NCBI GenBank assembly: GCA_013811975.1
Contig: JACCUF010000003.1
Coordinates: forward strand, 1 to 5,815
Reading direction: 5' to 3'
Origin: Geodermatophilaceae bacterium
GTDB taxonomy: Bacteria > Actinomycetota > Actinomycetes > Mycobacteriales > Geodermatophilaceae
DNA length: 5,815 bases
Position numbers and translations under genes: made by a program. Position 1 is the first letter of the stretch; each line of letters opens with the position of its first letter. The notes under the pieces are model-generated. The model searched no databases. It was not told the origin of the DNA and was given only the letters and a program-made list of their open reading frames with translations. Below are positions 1 to 5,815 of the stretch, one piece after another.

Positions 1-84
1 CCTGCGACGAGCGAGCCGGCGCCCGAGCCGCCGGCGACGCCCGAGCCGCCTGGCACTGGGGAAACGCCGACGCCCTCGCCGTGA
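1..84 (+). CDS. C-terminal end of an unidentified protein with a Pro/Glu/Thr-rich tail (partial)
   Basis: Frame 1 is open from the first base to a TGA at 82-84 and gives 27 residues made almost entirely of Pro, Glu, Ala, Thr, Ser and Gly (for example EPAPEPPATPEPP, ending TPTPSP). Third codon positions are almost all G or C, as expected for a real high-GC gene. Such a composition is a disordered low-complexity tail, common at the end of actinobacterial secreted, membrane-anchored or signalling proteins, but it carries no family information, so the protein cannot be identified. The gene begins outside the window. A GC hairpin five bases after the stop is consistent with this being a genuine gene end. 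Confidence 0.6.
   Translation, partial: PATSEPAPEPPATPEPPGTGETPTPSP
21..50 (+). repeat. 12-base direct repeat with an 18-base period inside the Pro-rich tail
   Basis: The 12-mer gcccgagccgcc occurs at 21-32 and again at 39-50. The period of 18 bases equals six codons and keeps the reading frame, encoding two Pro-Glu-Pro-Pro blocks separated by Ala-Thr. This is a typical low-complexity coding repeat that can expand or contract by slippage. It is not a mobile-element signature. Confidence 0.6.
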
Positions 85-89
85 CCCAC

Positions 90-120
90 GCGCCGCCGGA
101 CGGCGCTTGGTTGTGTGCTT
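90..120 (+). terminator. Putative intrinsic terminator after the Pro-rich gene
   Basis: A perfect 6-bp GC-only inverted repeat, GCGCCG (90-95) and CGGCGC (101-106), is separated by a 5-base loop CCGGA. It begins five bases after the TGA at 82-84. The stem is followed by ttggttgtgtgctt (107-120), which is T-rich for this genome though not a clean T-run. Position right after a stop codon and the stem with downstream T-rich stretch support a terminator. The short stem and interrupted T-tract keep this moderate. It also argues against the TTG at 107 as the start of the next gene. Confidence 0.45.
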
Positions 121-226
121 GCTCCCCGATGAAGCCTCTCTAGCGGCCGAGTTTGCCGTCGGCACCCGGGGTGTGGGCTTCGGCACAACCGGGATGGGGA
201 ATGGATCGAGCACTGCGGGCGATCTT

Positions 227-232
227 CATAAT
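227..232 (+). promoter_or_regulatory. Possible -10 element (CATAAT) before the ABM-membrane gene
   Basis: CATAAT matches five of six bases of the sigma-70/SigA-type TATAAT consensus and sits in the only AT-rich patch of the 85-260 region. No good -35 hexamer is seen at 16-18 bases upstream (the bases there read near gatcga). If used, transcription would start near 239, just past the ATG at 236, so translation would then begin at the ATG at 260 with a leader of about 20 bases. The call rests on one hexamer only. Confidence 0.25.
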
Positions 233-235
233 GCG

Positions 236-1009
236 ATGAACGTTTCGAACCTCACCCAGATGCCCCAGCTCCTGCGACCCACCCCCGCGCAAACGCCACG
301 TGACCAACCGATCACGGTGACCGTGGCCCGTACGGTGTTGCCGGATAACCGGCAGGCATTCGAGGACTGGGCTGATGGAATTCAGTCGCGGATGTCGGAC
401 TACCCCGGTCTCCTCGGCTCCACGATGCTCAGCCCCGGACCCGGTGAGGACGAGTACCACATCGTCTACCGCTTCGCAGACTCCGAGACCCTGCACAACT
501 GGGAGCACTCCGAGGAACGGGCTCAGTGGCTGGCCAAGCTCGAGGAGATGGTCGAGAGCGAGCGCTTTGCTCATGTCACCGGGCTGGAGACTTGGTTCAC
601 CCTGCCCGACCGCGCGGACCAGGGGCCACCCCGGTGGAAGATGGTCGCGGTCACCAGCACGGTCATCTTCGCCCTGCAGCTGCCGATTCAGGCATACCTA
701 CTCTCGACCTTGCTGCACTGGCCGCTGGTCTTGCGCGCCGCGATCATGTCGTTGGCCATGACCCTTCTGATGACCTACATCGTCATGCCACGGGTCACCA
801 AACTTCTCCGTGGCTGGCTCTATCCGAGTGCCGAGCAGGCCACGATCAGCACGGCGGACGCCGAAGACGACCGAGCCCCGAAGGACGACCGACCGCAGCG
901 CGGTGTCGTGCGCTTCTGGGAGCAGGTCGGCCAGGCGCAGCAGGTCCGGTCCGCCGTTCATGACCGGACGCTGACCGGCCTCGAGGTCCTGGCTTCCCCC
1001 TCACGCTGA
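236..1009 (+). CDS. Membrane-tethered antibiotic biosynthesis monooxygenase (ABM)-fold protein, COG3224-like
   Basis: Numbered from the ATG at 236 (257 residues), residues about 26-125 match the ABM dimeric alpha/beta-barrel fold: a first strand ITVTVARTV, then QAFEDWADGI, FPG-like YPGLLGS, YHIVYRF, LHNWEHSEER, and the closing GLETWFTLP. Two hydrophobic helices follow at about 138-160 and 164-184, then the family-typical MPRVTKLLRGWLYP. This order is that of COG3224-type proteins, usually a little under 200 residues, whose substrate is unknown; no oxygenase activity can be assumed. The ABM domain and the C-terminal tail should lie on the same side of the membrane, most likely the cytoplasm. 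Residues about 198-257 are an added polar, charged, Gln/Asp/Arg-rich tail lacking in the usual family members I know. The start is uncertain: no ATG here has a Shine-Dalgarno; 260 is an alternative, 194 and the TTG at 107 are less likely because codon use before 236 is poor. The gene ends two bases from the convergent lhr stop. Confidence 0.85.
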   Translation: MNVSNLTQMPQLLRPTPAQTPRDQPITVTVARTVLPDNRQAFEDWADGIQSRMSDYPGLLGSTMLSPGPGEDEYHIVYRFADSETLHNWEHSEERAQWLAKLEEMVESERFAHVTGLETWFTLPDRADQGPPRWKMVAVTSTVIFALQLPIQAYLLSTLLHWPLVLRAAIMSLAMTLLMTYIVMPRVTKLLRGWLYPSAEQATISTADAEDDRAPKDDRPQRGVVRFWEQVGQAQQVRSAVHDRTLTGLEVLASPSR

Positions 1010-1011
1010 GG

Positions 1012-4000
1012 TCAGGTCACGTGGCCTCGGTGCAGTCGGAGCCCGCGTGGGGTCACCGAAAAGCCGGCCGCCTCCATCGCTCGGGTCACCGGGGAGTCTT
1101 CCACTGCTGGCGCACCATCGCTGCGCTGCACGGTGATCCGACCCAGAGCACCTCGCCCGGCACCCTTGGCCAGCGCGGTCGCGGCCGCCGCGAGCGGTTC
1201 CGGATCGTCGGTGAAGGTGAGCAGGGACCGGCCGCCGCGCTCGACGTAGAGCACCAGCGCACCGTTCACGAGGACGACCACCCCACCGGCCTTGTGGCCC
1301 GGCCGGTGCCCGCCCTCTCGCGCCGGCCAGGGAAGAGCCGCTCCGTACGGATTGGCCGGATCTGCAGCTGCCAGCAGCACCGCTCCGGAGCCCTTGCCAT
1401 CGGTCGGGCTGGTGATTCCCCGCAGCCGATCGACCGCGCCGATGGACCCGAACTGCGCAGCGCCGAGGGACTCGATGAAGTACCCACGTCGCAGCCGACC
1501 GCTGTCCTCCATCGCGCGCAGCACGGGGTACATCGTGGCGAAGGCCCCGTGGGTTTCATCGACGCCGGACGCGCTGCGGGTCAAGATCCCGTGGCGTTCC
1601 ACCAGGCTCTCGGATCGCGCGTGTACGCGGCGGGTCGGGTCTGGGTCCCGATCCGGGATCGCCGACCAGCGGCCACCGACCTGCGGTGGCCCGGAACGCG
1701 ACGGCATCCGGGCGCGACCCGGTCTGGGTGGGCGACTGTAGCGAGGTTTGGCTCGGGTCGATTGACGGTGCGTGCCGCGACCGGCCAGCGTCATACGCAG
1801 CGGGGTCAATGTGTCGTTGGTGAGCAACCCCGCCCAGACCAGATCCCAGATCGCGGTGCTGACCTCGGCGTCATCGGTGCCTTCAACAGCGGTCACCAGG
1901 TCGCGGAAGAACAGTGCGCGTCCGTCCTTGAGTGCGGCCAGCACGGTGAGTGCGAGATCGGACTTGATGGGCAGTGCGTCGGCGAGCAGGAGCGGGGCGA
2001 GGTCGGCCGGGGTCAGGGTGAGCCAGCCGTCCGAGCCGGGCAGCCCTCCCGCGCCGGTCCAGAGCACCTCGCCCGCGCTGGTGAGCTCGTCGAGCATCGC
2101 CGGGTTGTAGTCGCGAACACGGGCCGGGAGAACCAGAGTCTCCAGTGCAGATGCCGGGACGAGCGCGCCCGCCAACTGCTCCACGACTGTCAGCACGCCG
2201 TCCACACCGGACAGTCGCTGGCCGACGCCCTGCCAGATCGGCAGGAATCGCCCGAACGTCTGCGGATCGACCGGTTCGACTTCCTTGCGAAGTGCCGCCA
2301 ACGAGCGCCGCCGGATCATTCGCAGCACGTCGGTGTCGCACCATTCCAGCCCCGATCCCTCCGGCCGGAACTCGCCGCTGGTGATCCGACCGCTGCCCCC
2401 GAGGCGACTCAAGGTCGCACTGAGGACGGCTACGCCCAAGCCGAGTCGGCGTGCGCCGTCCTCGGCATGGAACGGCCCGTGCGTGCGGGCGAAACGCCCG
2501 ATCAGATCGCCGAGCGGATCTGCCACCGGCTCGGTGAAGACCTCGGGTACGCCCACCGGCAGCGCTACCCCGAGGGCATCGCGCAGTCGCCCGGCGTCTT
2601 CGACGGCAGCAAAGCGGTCCTCACCCGCAATTCGCACCGGAAGAATCCGCCTGGCCGTGACCAGCTCCTCCAACCAAGCCGCTGACACCCCGCGGGCGGC
2701 GGCCTCATCGCTACGCAGATCGCCTACCAGCCGGAACAGATCAGCAGCTCCGTCCAGATCCCGCGGATGCCGGTCCACCGGCAGTCGTTGTATCTCACTC
2801 TCGACCTGCAGGAGCGAGGTGAGATCGAGCAGTTCGCGCAACTCCGCCTGGCCGAGCAGCTCGGCCAGCAGTGTGTTGTCCAGAGCCAGGGCCTGGGCTC
2901 GCCGTTCGGCCAGCGGCGCATCGCCGTCGTAGATGAACGCGCCGACGTAGCCGAACAGCAGCGACTGTGCGAACGGCGAAGCGTTCTCGGTCTCCACGTC
3001 GACGACGCGGATCCGACGCGAGGTGACATCGCGCATCAACGTCACCAGGCCAGCGACGTCGTATACGTCCTGCAGGCACTCCCGTACGGTCTCCAGAACG
3101 ATGGGGAACGAGCCGTAATCGCTTGCCACGCCGAGGAGTTGGGCCGCTCGCTGGCGCTGTTGCCAGAGTGGTGTGCGGCGGCGCGGGTCGCGGCGGGGGA
3201 GGAGCAGTGCACGCGCGGCACACTCTCGGAAGCGCGAGGCGAACAGTGCAGAGCCGCCCACCTCGGCGGTGACCGCCGCCTCGATCTCGTCGGGGTCGAG
3301 CAGGACCAGCGCGGCCGAGGGTGCTTCCCCGGTTGTGTCCGGCAGCCGCAGCACGATCCCGTCATCGGAGTGCATGGCCACGACATCAGTGCCGAGTCGC
3401 TCCCGTAGCCGGGCTGTCAGGACCAGCGCCCACGGGGCGTTGACCGGCGCCCCGAAGGGTGAGTGCACGACCAACCGCCAGTCACCTAGTTCGTCGCGGA
3501 AGCGCTCGACCACCAACGTGGCGTCATCCGGTAGATGCCCGGTCGCCTCGGTCTGGTCCCGGAGGTAGGCCAGCAGGTTGTCGGCCGCCCAGCCGTCCAG
3601 TCCGGCCTCGGCCAGCCGGCCGCGTGCCCGATCCTGGGTGCCGTCGCGCTGGTTGCCGACCTCGCGCAGGAACGCGCCGACGGCGCGGCCGAGCTCCAGC
3701 GGACGACCGGGAGCGTCCCCATGCCAGAACGGCATCTTGCCCGGCTGGCCCGGTGCCGGGCTGACGAGGACCCGGTCGTGGGTGATGTCCTGGATCCGCC
3801 ACGAGGAGGAGCCGAGCAGGAATACGTCGCCGTTGCGGGACTCGTAAACCATCTCCTCGTCGAGTTCGCCGACCCGGCGGCCCACCATCCCCGGCTCGCC
3901 GACCAGAAACACGCCGAACATCCCGCGATCAGGGATCGTGCCGCCGCTGGTCACGGCCAGCCGCTGCGCGCCCGCCCGGGCCGTCACCGTGTCGGTGACC

Positions 4001-5622
4001 CGATCCCAGGTGACCCGTGGGCGCAGTTCGGCGAAGGCGTCGGACGGATACCGTCCTGCGAGCATGTCCAGGACGGCGTGCAGTGCGGACTCAGGGAGTC
4101 CGGCGTAGGGCGCCGCCCGGCGTACGAGCGCCCCGATCTCCTCGACGGTGAGCGGGCCGAGGGCGACCATCGCGACGATCTGCTGGGCCAGCACGTCCAA
4201 TGGGTTACGCAGATAGCGCAGCGATTCGATCTGACCGGCCTGCATCCGCTCGGCCACCACGGCGGTCTGCAGCAGGTCGCCGCGGAACTTGGGAAACAGC
4301 ACGCCGCTGCTCACCGCGCCGACCTGGTGCCCGGCGCGACCCACTCGTTGGAGCCCGGAGGCCACCGTGGGGGGTGACTCCACCTGGATCACGAGATCGA
4401 CCGCGCCCATGTCGATGCCGAGTTCCAGGCTCGAGGTAGCCACCACCGCTGGTAGCTGGCCGGTCTTGAGCGCCTCCTCCACGGCCGCCCGCTGCTCGCG
4501 GGAGACCGAGCCGTGGTGTGCTGCGGCGACCGGGACGAAGGCTTCCGGTTGGGTCGCGCCGATCCCGGACTGGGCCATCACCTGCGCGGGCATCTGTTGC
4601 GGGTCCTCGAGCGCCACTCCGGCGCGCTCGGCGGCGAGTTCGTTGAGGCGTGACGTCAATCGCTCGGCCAGCCGGCGGGAGTTGACGAACACGATCGTGC
4701 TGCGATGGGCCAGTATCAGGTCCAGGACGCGCGCCTCGACGTGTGGCCAGATGCTCGTACGAGGTTGCGACCCCGCCGCGGATCCAGCCAGTTCGCCGGT
4801 CTCGGCTCCGAGTTTGGCGAGATCCTGGACCGGGATCACCACGGACAGCTCGACCTGCTTGTCCACCGGGGGAGCCACCACCTGCACCGGTCGGCCGCCC
4901 GCGAGGAAGGTCGCGACCTCGTCGATCGGGCGTACGGTCGCGGACAGGCCGATCCGCTGGGCCGGACGGTCGAGCAGATCGTCGAGGCGCTCGAGGGACA
5001 GTGCCAGGTGGGTGCCCCGCTTGCTCGGCATCACCGCATGGACCTCGTCGAGGATCACCGTCGTCACCGATCGCAGCGCCTCACGAGCGCTACTGGTCAG
5101 GATCAGGAAGAGCGACTCCGGAGTGGTGATCAGGATGTCCGCGCCGTGGCGGGCGAAGGCGCGACGATGCTCTGGCGAGGTGTCACCCGACCGGATTGCC
5201 AACTCGATGTCGGGTGGGGTCTGGCCGAGACGCGCCGCCGCCTGCCCGATGCCGGCCAGAGGTGCTCGCAGGTTGCGCTCGACATCGACGGCCAGCGCCT
5301 TGAGCGGGGAGATGTAAAGGACTCGGCACCGGGCCTCGGGCGCAGGCGGTGGGGCCGATCCGGCCCGCCGCCGAGCGGCGGGCACGCGTGGGGGGAGCGG
5401 ATTGTTGGCCAGTTGATCGATCGACCAGAGGAAGGCGGCAAGGGTCTTGCCCGATCCGGTCGGTGCCACGACCAGCGTGTGTGAGCCACCGGAGATCGAC
5501 TCCCAGGCCGCGGTCTGGGCGCTGGTCGGGGCGGCGAAGGCGCCCTCGAACCAGGCCCGGGTGGCCGGTCGGAACCGATCCAGGGAACTCACCTCGCCCA
5601 TCCTCGTCCAGCCGTCGGACAC
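1012..5622 (-). CDS. lhr: Lhr, ATP-dependent 3'-5' DNA/RNA helicase of superfamily 2
   Basis: An intact 1536-residue frame, close to E. coli Lhr (1538) and mycobacterial Lhr (about 1510). All SF2 motifs are present: Walker A APTGSGKT (53-60), Ia SPLKAL (105-110), Ib TTPESL (166-171), DEVH box (192-195), SAT (227-229), IV IVFVNSRRLAERL (310-322), V ATSSLELGIDMG (395-406) and VI QRVGRAGH (425-432). A winged helix and beta-barrel follow (about 436-860), with SSSWRIQDI at 605-613, whose Trp probably corresponds to the DNA-contacting Trp of mycobacterial Lhr, and a DEAD/H-associated region ending around SPFAQSLLFGYV (882-893). From about 890 on comes the long Lhr C-terminal domain of tandem winged helices plus barrel, which in homologues drives oligomerisation. 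A basic low-complexity linker occupies about 1281-1318. In M. smegmatis Lhr is an ssDNA-dependent ATPase translocating 3'-5' and unwinding RNA:DNA duplexes; E. coli Lhr also has a uracil-glycosylase activity. The start could be GTG 5622, ATG 5601 (codon 8) or GTG 5592 (codon 11); no strong Shine-Dalgarno precedes the first, while GAGG lies nine bases before the last. No frameshift is evident. Confidence 0.97.
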   Translation of the reverse strand: MSDGWTRMGEVSSLDRFRPATRAWFEGAFAAPTSAQTAAWESISGGSHTLVVAPTGSGKTLAAFLWSIDQLANNPLPPRVPAARRRAGSAPPPAPEARCRVLYISPLKALAVDVERNLRAPLAGIGQAAARLGQTPPDIELAIRSGDTSPEHRRAFARHGADILITTPESLFLILTSSAREALRSVTTVILDEVHAVMPSKRGTHLALSLERLDDLLDRPAQRIGLSATVRPIDEVATFLAGGRPVQVVAPPVDKQVELSVVIPVQDLAKLGAETGELAGSAAGSQPRTSIWPHVEARVLDLILAHRSTIVFVNSRRLAERLTSRLNELAAERAGVALEDPQQMPAQVMAQSGIGATQPEAFVPVAAAHHGSVSREQRAAVEEALKTGQLPAVVATSSLELGIDMGAVDLVIQVESPPTVASGLQRVGRAGHQVGAVSSGVLFPKFRGDLLQTAVVAERMQAGQIESLRYLRNPLDVLAQQIVAMVALGPLTVEEIGALVRRAAPYAGLPESALHAVLDMLAGRYPSDAFAELRPRVTWDRVTDTVTARAGAQRLAVTSGGTIPDRGMFGVFLVGEPGMVGRRVGELDEEMVYESRNGDVFLLGSSSWRIQDITHDRVLVSPAPGQPGKMPFWHGDAPGRPLELGRAVGAFLREVGNQRDGTQDRARGRLAEAGLDGWAADNLLAYLRDQTEATGHLPDDATLVVERFRDELGDWRLVVHSPFGAPVNAPWALVLTARLRERLGTDVVAMHSDDGIVLRLPDTTGEAPSAALVLLDPDEIEAAVTAEVGGSALFASRFRECAARALLLPRRDPRRRTPLWQQRQRAAQLLGVASDYGSFPIVLETVRECLQDVYDVAGLVTLMRDVTSRRIRVVDVETENASPFAQSLLFGYVGAFIYDGDAPLAERRAQALALDNTLLAELLGQAELRELLDLTSLLQVESEIQRLPVDRHPRDLDGAADLFRLVGDLRSDEAAARGVSAAWLEELVTARRILPVRIAGEDRFAAVEDAGRLRDALGVALPVGVPEVFTEPVADPLGDLIGRFARTHGPFHAEDGARRLGLGVAVLSATLSRLGGSGRITSGEFRPEGSGLEWCDTDVLRMIRRRSLAALRKEVEPVDPQTFGRFLPIWQGVGQRLSGVDGVLTVVEQLAGALVPASALETLVLPARVRDYNPAMLDELTSAGEVLWTGAGGLPGSDGWLTLTPADLAPLLLADALPIKSDLALTVLAALKDGRALFFRDLVTAVEGTDDAEVSTAIWDLVWAGLLTNDTLTPLRMTLAGRGTHRQSTRAKPRYSRPPRPGRARMPSRSGPPQVGGRWSAIPDRDPDPTRRVHARSESLVERHGILTRSASGVDETHGAFATMYPVLRAMEDSGRLRRGYFIESLGAAQFGSIGAVDRLRGITSPTDGKGSGAVLLAAADPANPYGAALPWPAREGGHRPGHKAGGVVVLVNGALVLYVERGGRSLLTFTDDPEPLAAAATALAKGAGRGALGRITVQRSDGAPAVEDSPVTRAMEAAGFSVTPRGLRLHRGHVT

Positions 5623-5738
5623 TGAGCCGAGAGGGCGGGGTGACGGAGCGGACCGACCGGTGCGCGCAGAGGCTCAATGACACTGCATGCACGCGCCGCT
5701 TCACGCTCGCCTGACACGGGAAGGGTCACACTCTGTCC
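5623..5738. other. Divergent intergenic region between lhr and the exported-protein gene
   Basis: About 115 bases separate the GTG of lhr (minus strand) from the GTG at 5739 (plus strand), so this stretch should carry both promoters. I find no convincing -35/-10 pair on either strand. It holds an 8-bp palindrome TGCATGCA (5684-5691), a purine-rich gggaaggg (5718-5725) and half of an inverted repeat reaching over the downstream start codon. If lhr starts at one of the internal codons, the region is 21-30 bases longer. Confidence 0.5.
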
Positions 5739-5742
5739 GTGA
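5677..5742 (+). CDS. Possible 21-codon upstream ORF overlapping the next start by GTGA
   Basis: ATG at 5677 opens a frame of 21 codons (begins MTLHARAASR, ends RVTLCP) closing with TGA at 5740-5742. The stop overlaps the GTG start at 5739 in a GTGA arrangement, the classic geometry for translational coupling. AGAGG (5668-5672) lies four bases before the ATG, slightly close for a Shine-Dalgarno. Against it: only about half its codons end in G or C, unlike real genes here, and the peptide has no run of a single amino acid to suggest attenuation. It may be chance. Confidence 0.2.
   Translation: MTLHARAASRSPDTGRVTLCP
5718..5725 (+). promoter_or_regulatory. Purine-rich possible ribosome binding site for the exported-protein gene
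   Basis: gggaaggg at 5718-5725 is the only Shine-Dalgarno-like run before the GTG at 5739. The 13-base gap to the start is longer than usual, so it would be a weak site unless the intervening hairpin shortens the effective distance. It also overlaps the left arm of the inverted repeat. Confidence 0.3.
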
Positions 5743-5744
5743 CC
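5724..5744 (+). repeat. Inverted repeat GGTCAC-N9-GTGACC covering the start codon
   Basis: Perfect 6-bp arms GGTCAC (5724-5729) and GTGACC (5739-5744) are separated by nine bases. The right arm contains the GTG start codon and codon 2. As RNA it could form a hairpin hiding the start; as DNA it could be a dyad operator. Six-base arms can arise by chance, so only the position makes it notable. Confidence 0.35.
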
Positions 5745-5815
5745 AGATCTCTGCGTACCACTCCTGTGCGCTCGAGAGGGCGCCGTGGGGTGGCTGCGGG
5801 CTTGTTCCTGGTTTT
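5739..5815 (+). CDS. N-terminus of a probable exported protein with signal peptide (partial)
   Basis: GTG at 5739 opens a frame that runs off the window end. Its 25 complete codons give MTRSLRTTPVRSRGRRG followed by VAAGLFLV: a strongly basic n-region (six Arg) and the beginning of a hydrophobic core, the pattern of a Sec or, with the paired arginines RR at about residues 15-16, conceivably Tat signal peptide, or of an N-terminal membrane anchor. An in-frame TGA at 5712-5714 limits the start to this GTG or internal GTGs at 5766 and 5790; the latter would lose the basic region. The mature protein lies outside the window, so function is unknown. It diverges from lhr. Confidence 0.6.
   Translation, partial: MTRSLRTTPVRSRGRRGVAAGLFLV

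Noticed and set aside
107..193. TTG at 107 as the start of the ABM-membrane protein
   Set aside because: It directly abuts the hairpin at 90-106, has no Shine-Dalgarno, and the 5' stretch, especially 194-235, has weaker third-position GC than the rest of the gene.
237..253. tgaacgtttcgaac resembling a LexA (SOS) box
   Set aside because: The two GAAC elements are in direct rather than inverted orientation and do not fit the GAAC-N4-GTTC pattern of actinobacterial LexA sites.
140..574. A 144-codon minus-strand open frame opposite the ABM domain
   Set aside because: The plus strand encodes a recognisable ABM domain here, and the antisense product has no domain features.
1021..2685. A 554-codon open frame on the plus strand opposite the C-terminal half of lhr
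   Set aside because: It lies wholly antisense to well-conserved Lhr sequence, its translation is rich in Arg, Gln, His and Ala with no recognisable domain, and long antisense frames are expected in high-GC genes where stop codons are rare.
3535..5484. Several plus-strand open frames (about 3535-4377, 4289-5317, 4705-5484) opposite the helicase core and middle domains
   Set aside because: They overlap each other and the lhr motifs, have Arg/Ser/Pro-rich compositions and no family features. They are shadows of the lhr codon bias.
5684..5691. TGCATGCA palindrome in the divergent intergenic region as an operator
   Set aside because: It does not extend beyond eight bases and has no second copy nearby, so there is no support beyond chance.
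5709..5717. GTGTCAGGC on the minus strand upstream of lhr as a half-match to the actinobacterial DNA-damage (PafBC/RecA-NDp) motif
   Set aside because: Only the GTCAG core fits and there is no TANNNT hexamer eight bases further on, so damage induction of lhr cannot be argued from it.
1..5815. Search for tRNA or rRNA genes, CRISPR arrays, insertion-sequence ends, and toxin or defence genes
   Set aside because: No spaced repeat array, no terminal inverted repeats with target duplications and no tRNA-like fold were seen; nearly all sequence is explained by lhr and the ABM-membrane gene. Lhr was considered as a defence helicase, but its full length and domain order match the housekeeping family.

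Overview
The window is GC-rich throughout, its genes strongly prefer G or C at the third codon position, and both GTG starts and weak Shine-Dalgarno signals occur. Together with a long Lhr helicase of the mycobacterial/streptomycete type, this points to a chromosomal segment of a high-GC actinomycete (Actinomycetota). I cannot name the genus from the sequence alone. I see no phage, transposon, CRISPR, tRNA or rRNA signal.

Layout. Positions 1-84 are the last 27 codons of a plus-strand gene ending in a Pro/Glu/Thr-rich tail. A small GC hairpin followed by a T-rich stretch (90-120) probably ends its transcript. A plus-strand gene (about 236-1009) encodes an antibiotic-biosynthesis-monooxygenase-fold (ABM) domain tethered to two membrane helices, with an added charged C-terminal tail. 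Its stop codon lies two bases from the stop of a convergent minus-strand gene (5622 down to 1012), which fills about 80% of the window and encodes a full-length, intact Lhr DNA/RNA helicase of up to 1536 residues. Upstream of lhr is a divergent intergenic region of about 115 bases. It leads into the first 25 codons of a plus-strand gene (from GTG 5739) that looks like the start of an exported protein with a signal peptide, cut off by the window end.

How the genes relate. Lhr is a nucleic-acid repair/processing motor that here stands alone on its strand within the window. The ABM-membrane protein and the two partial genes show no obvious functional link to it. The main points of interest are architectural: the near-abutting convergent stops, the extra tail on the ABM-membrane protein, and the short region before the exported gene, where a possible 21-codon upstream ORF ends in a GTGA overlap and an inverted repeat covers the start codon. 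I found no convincing previously undescribed multi-gene system in this window.
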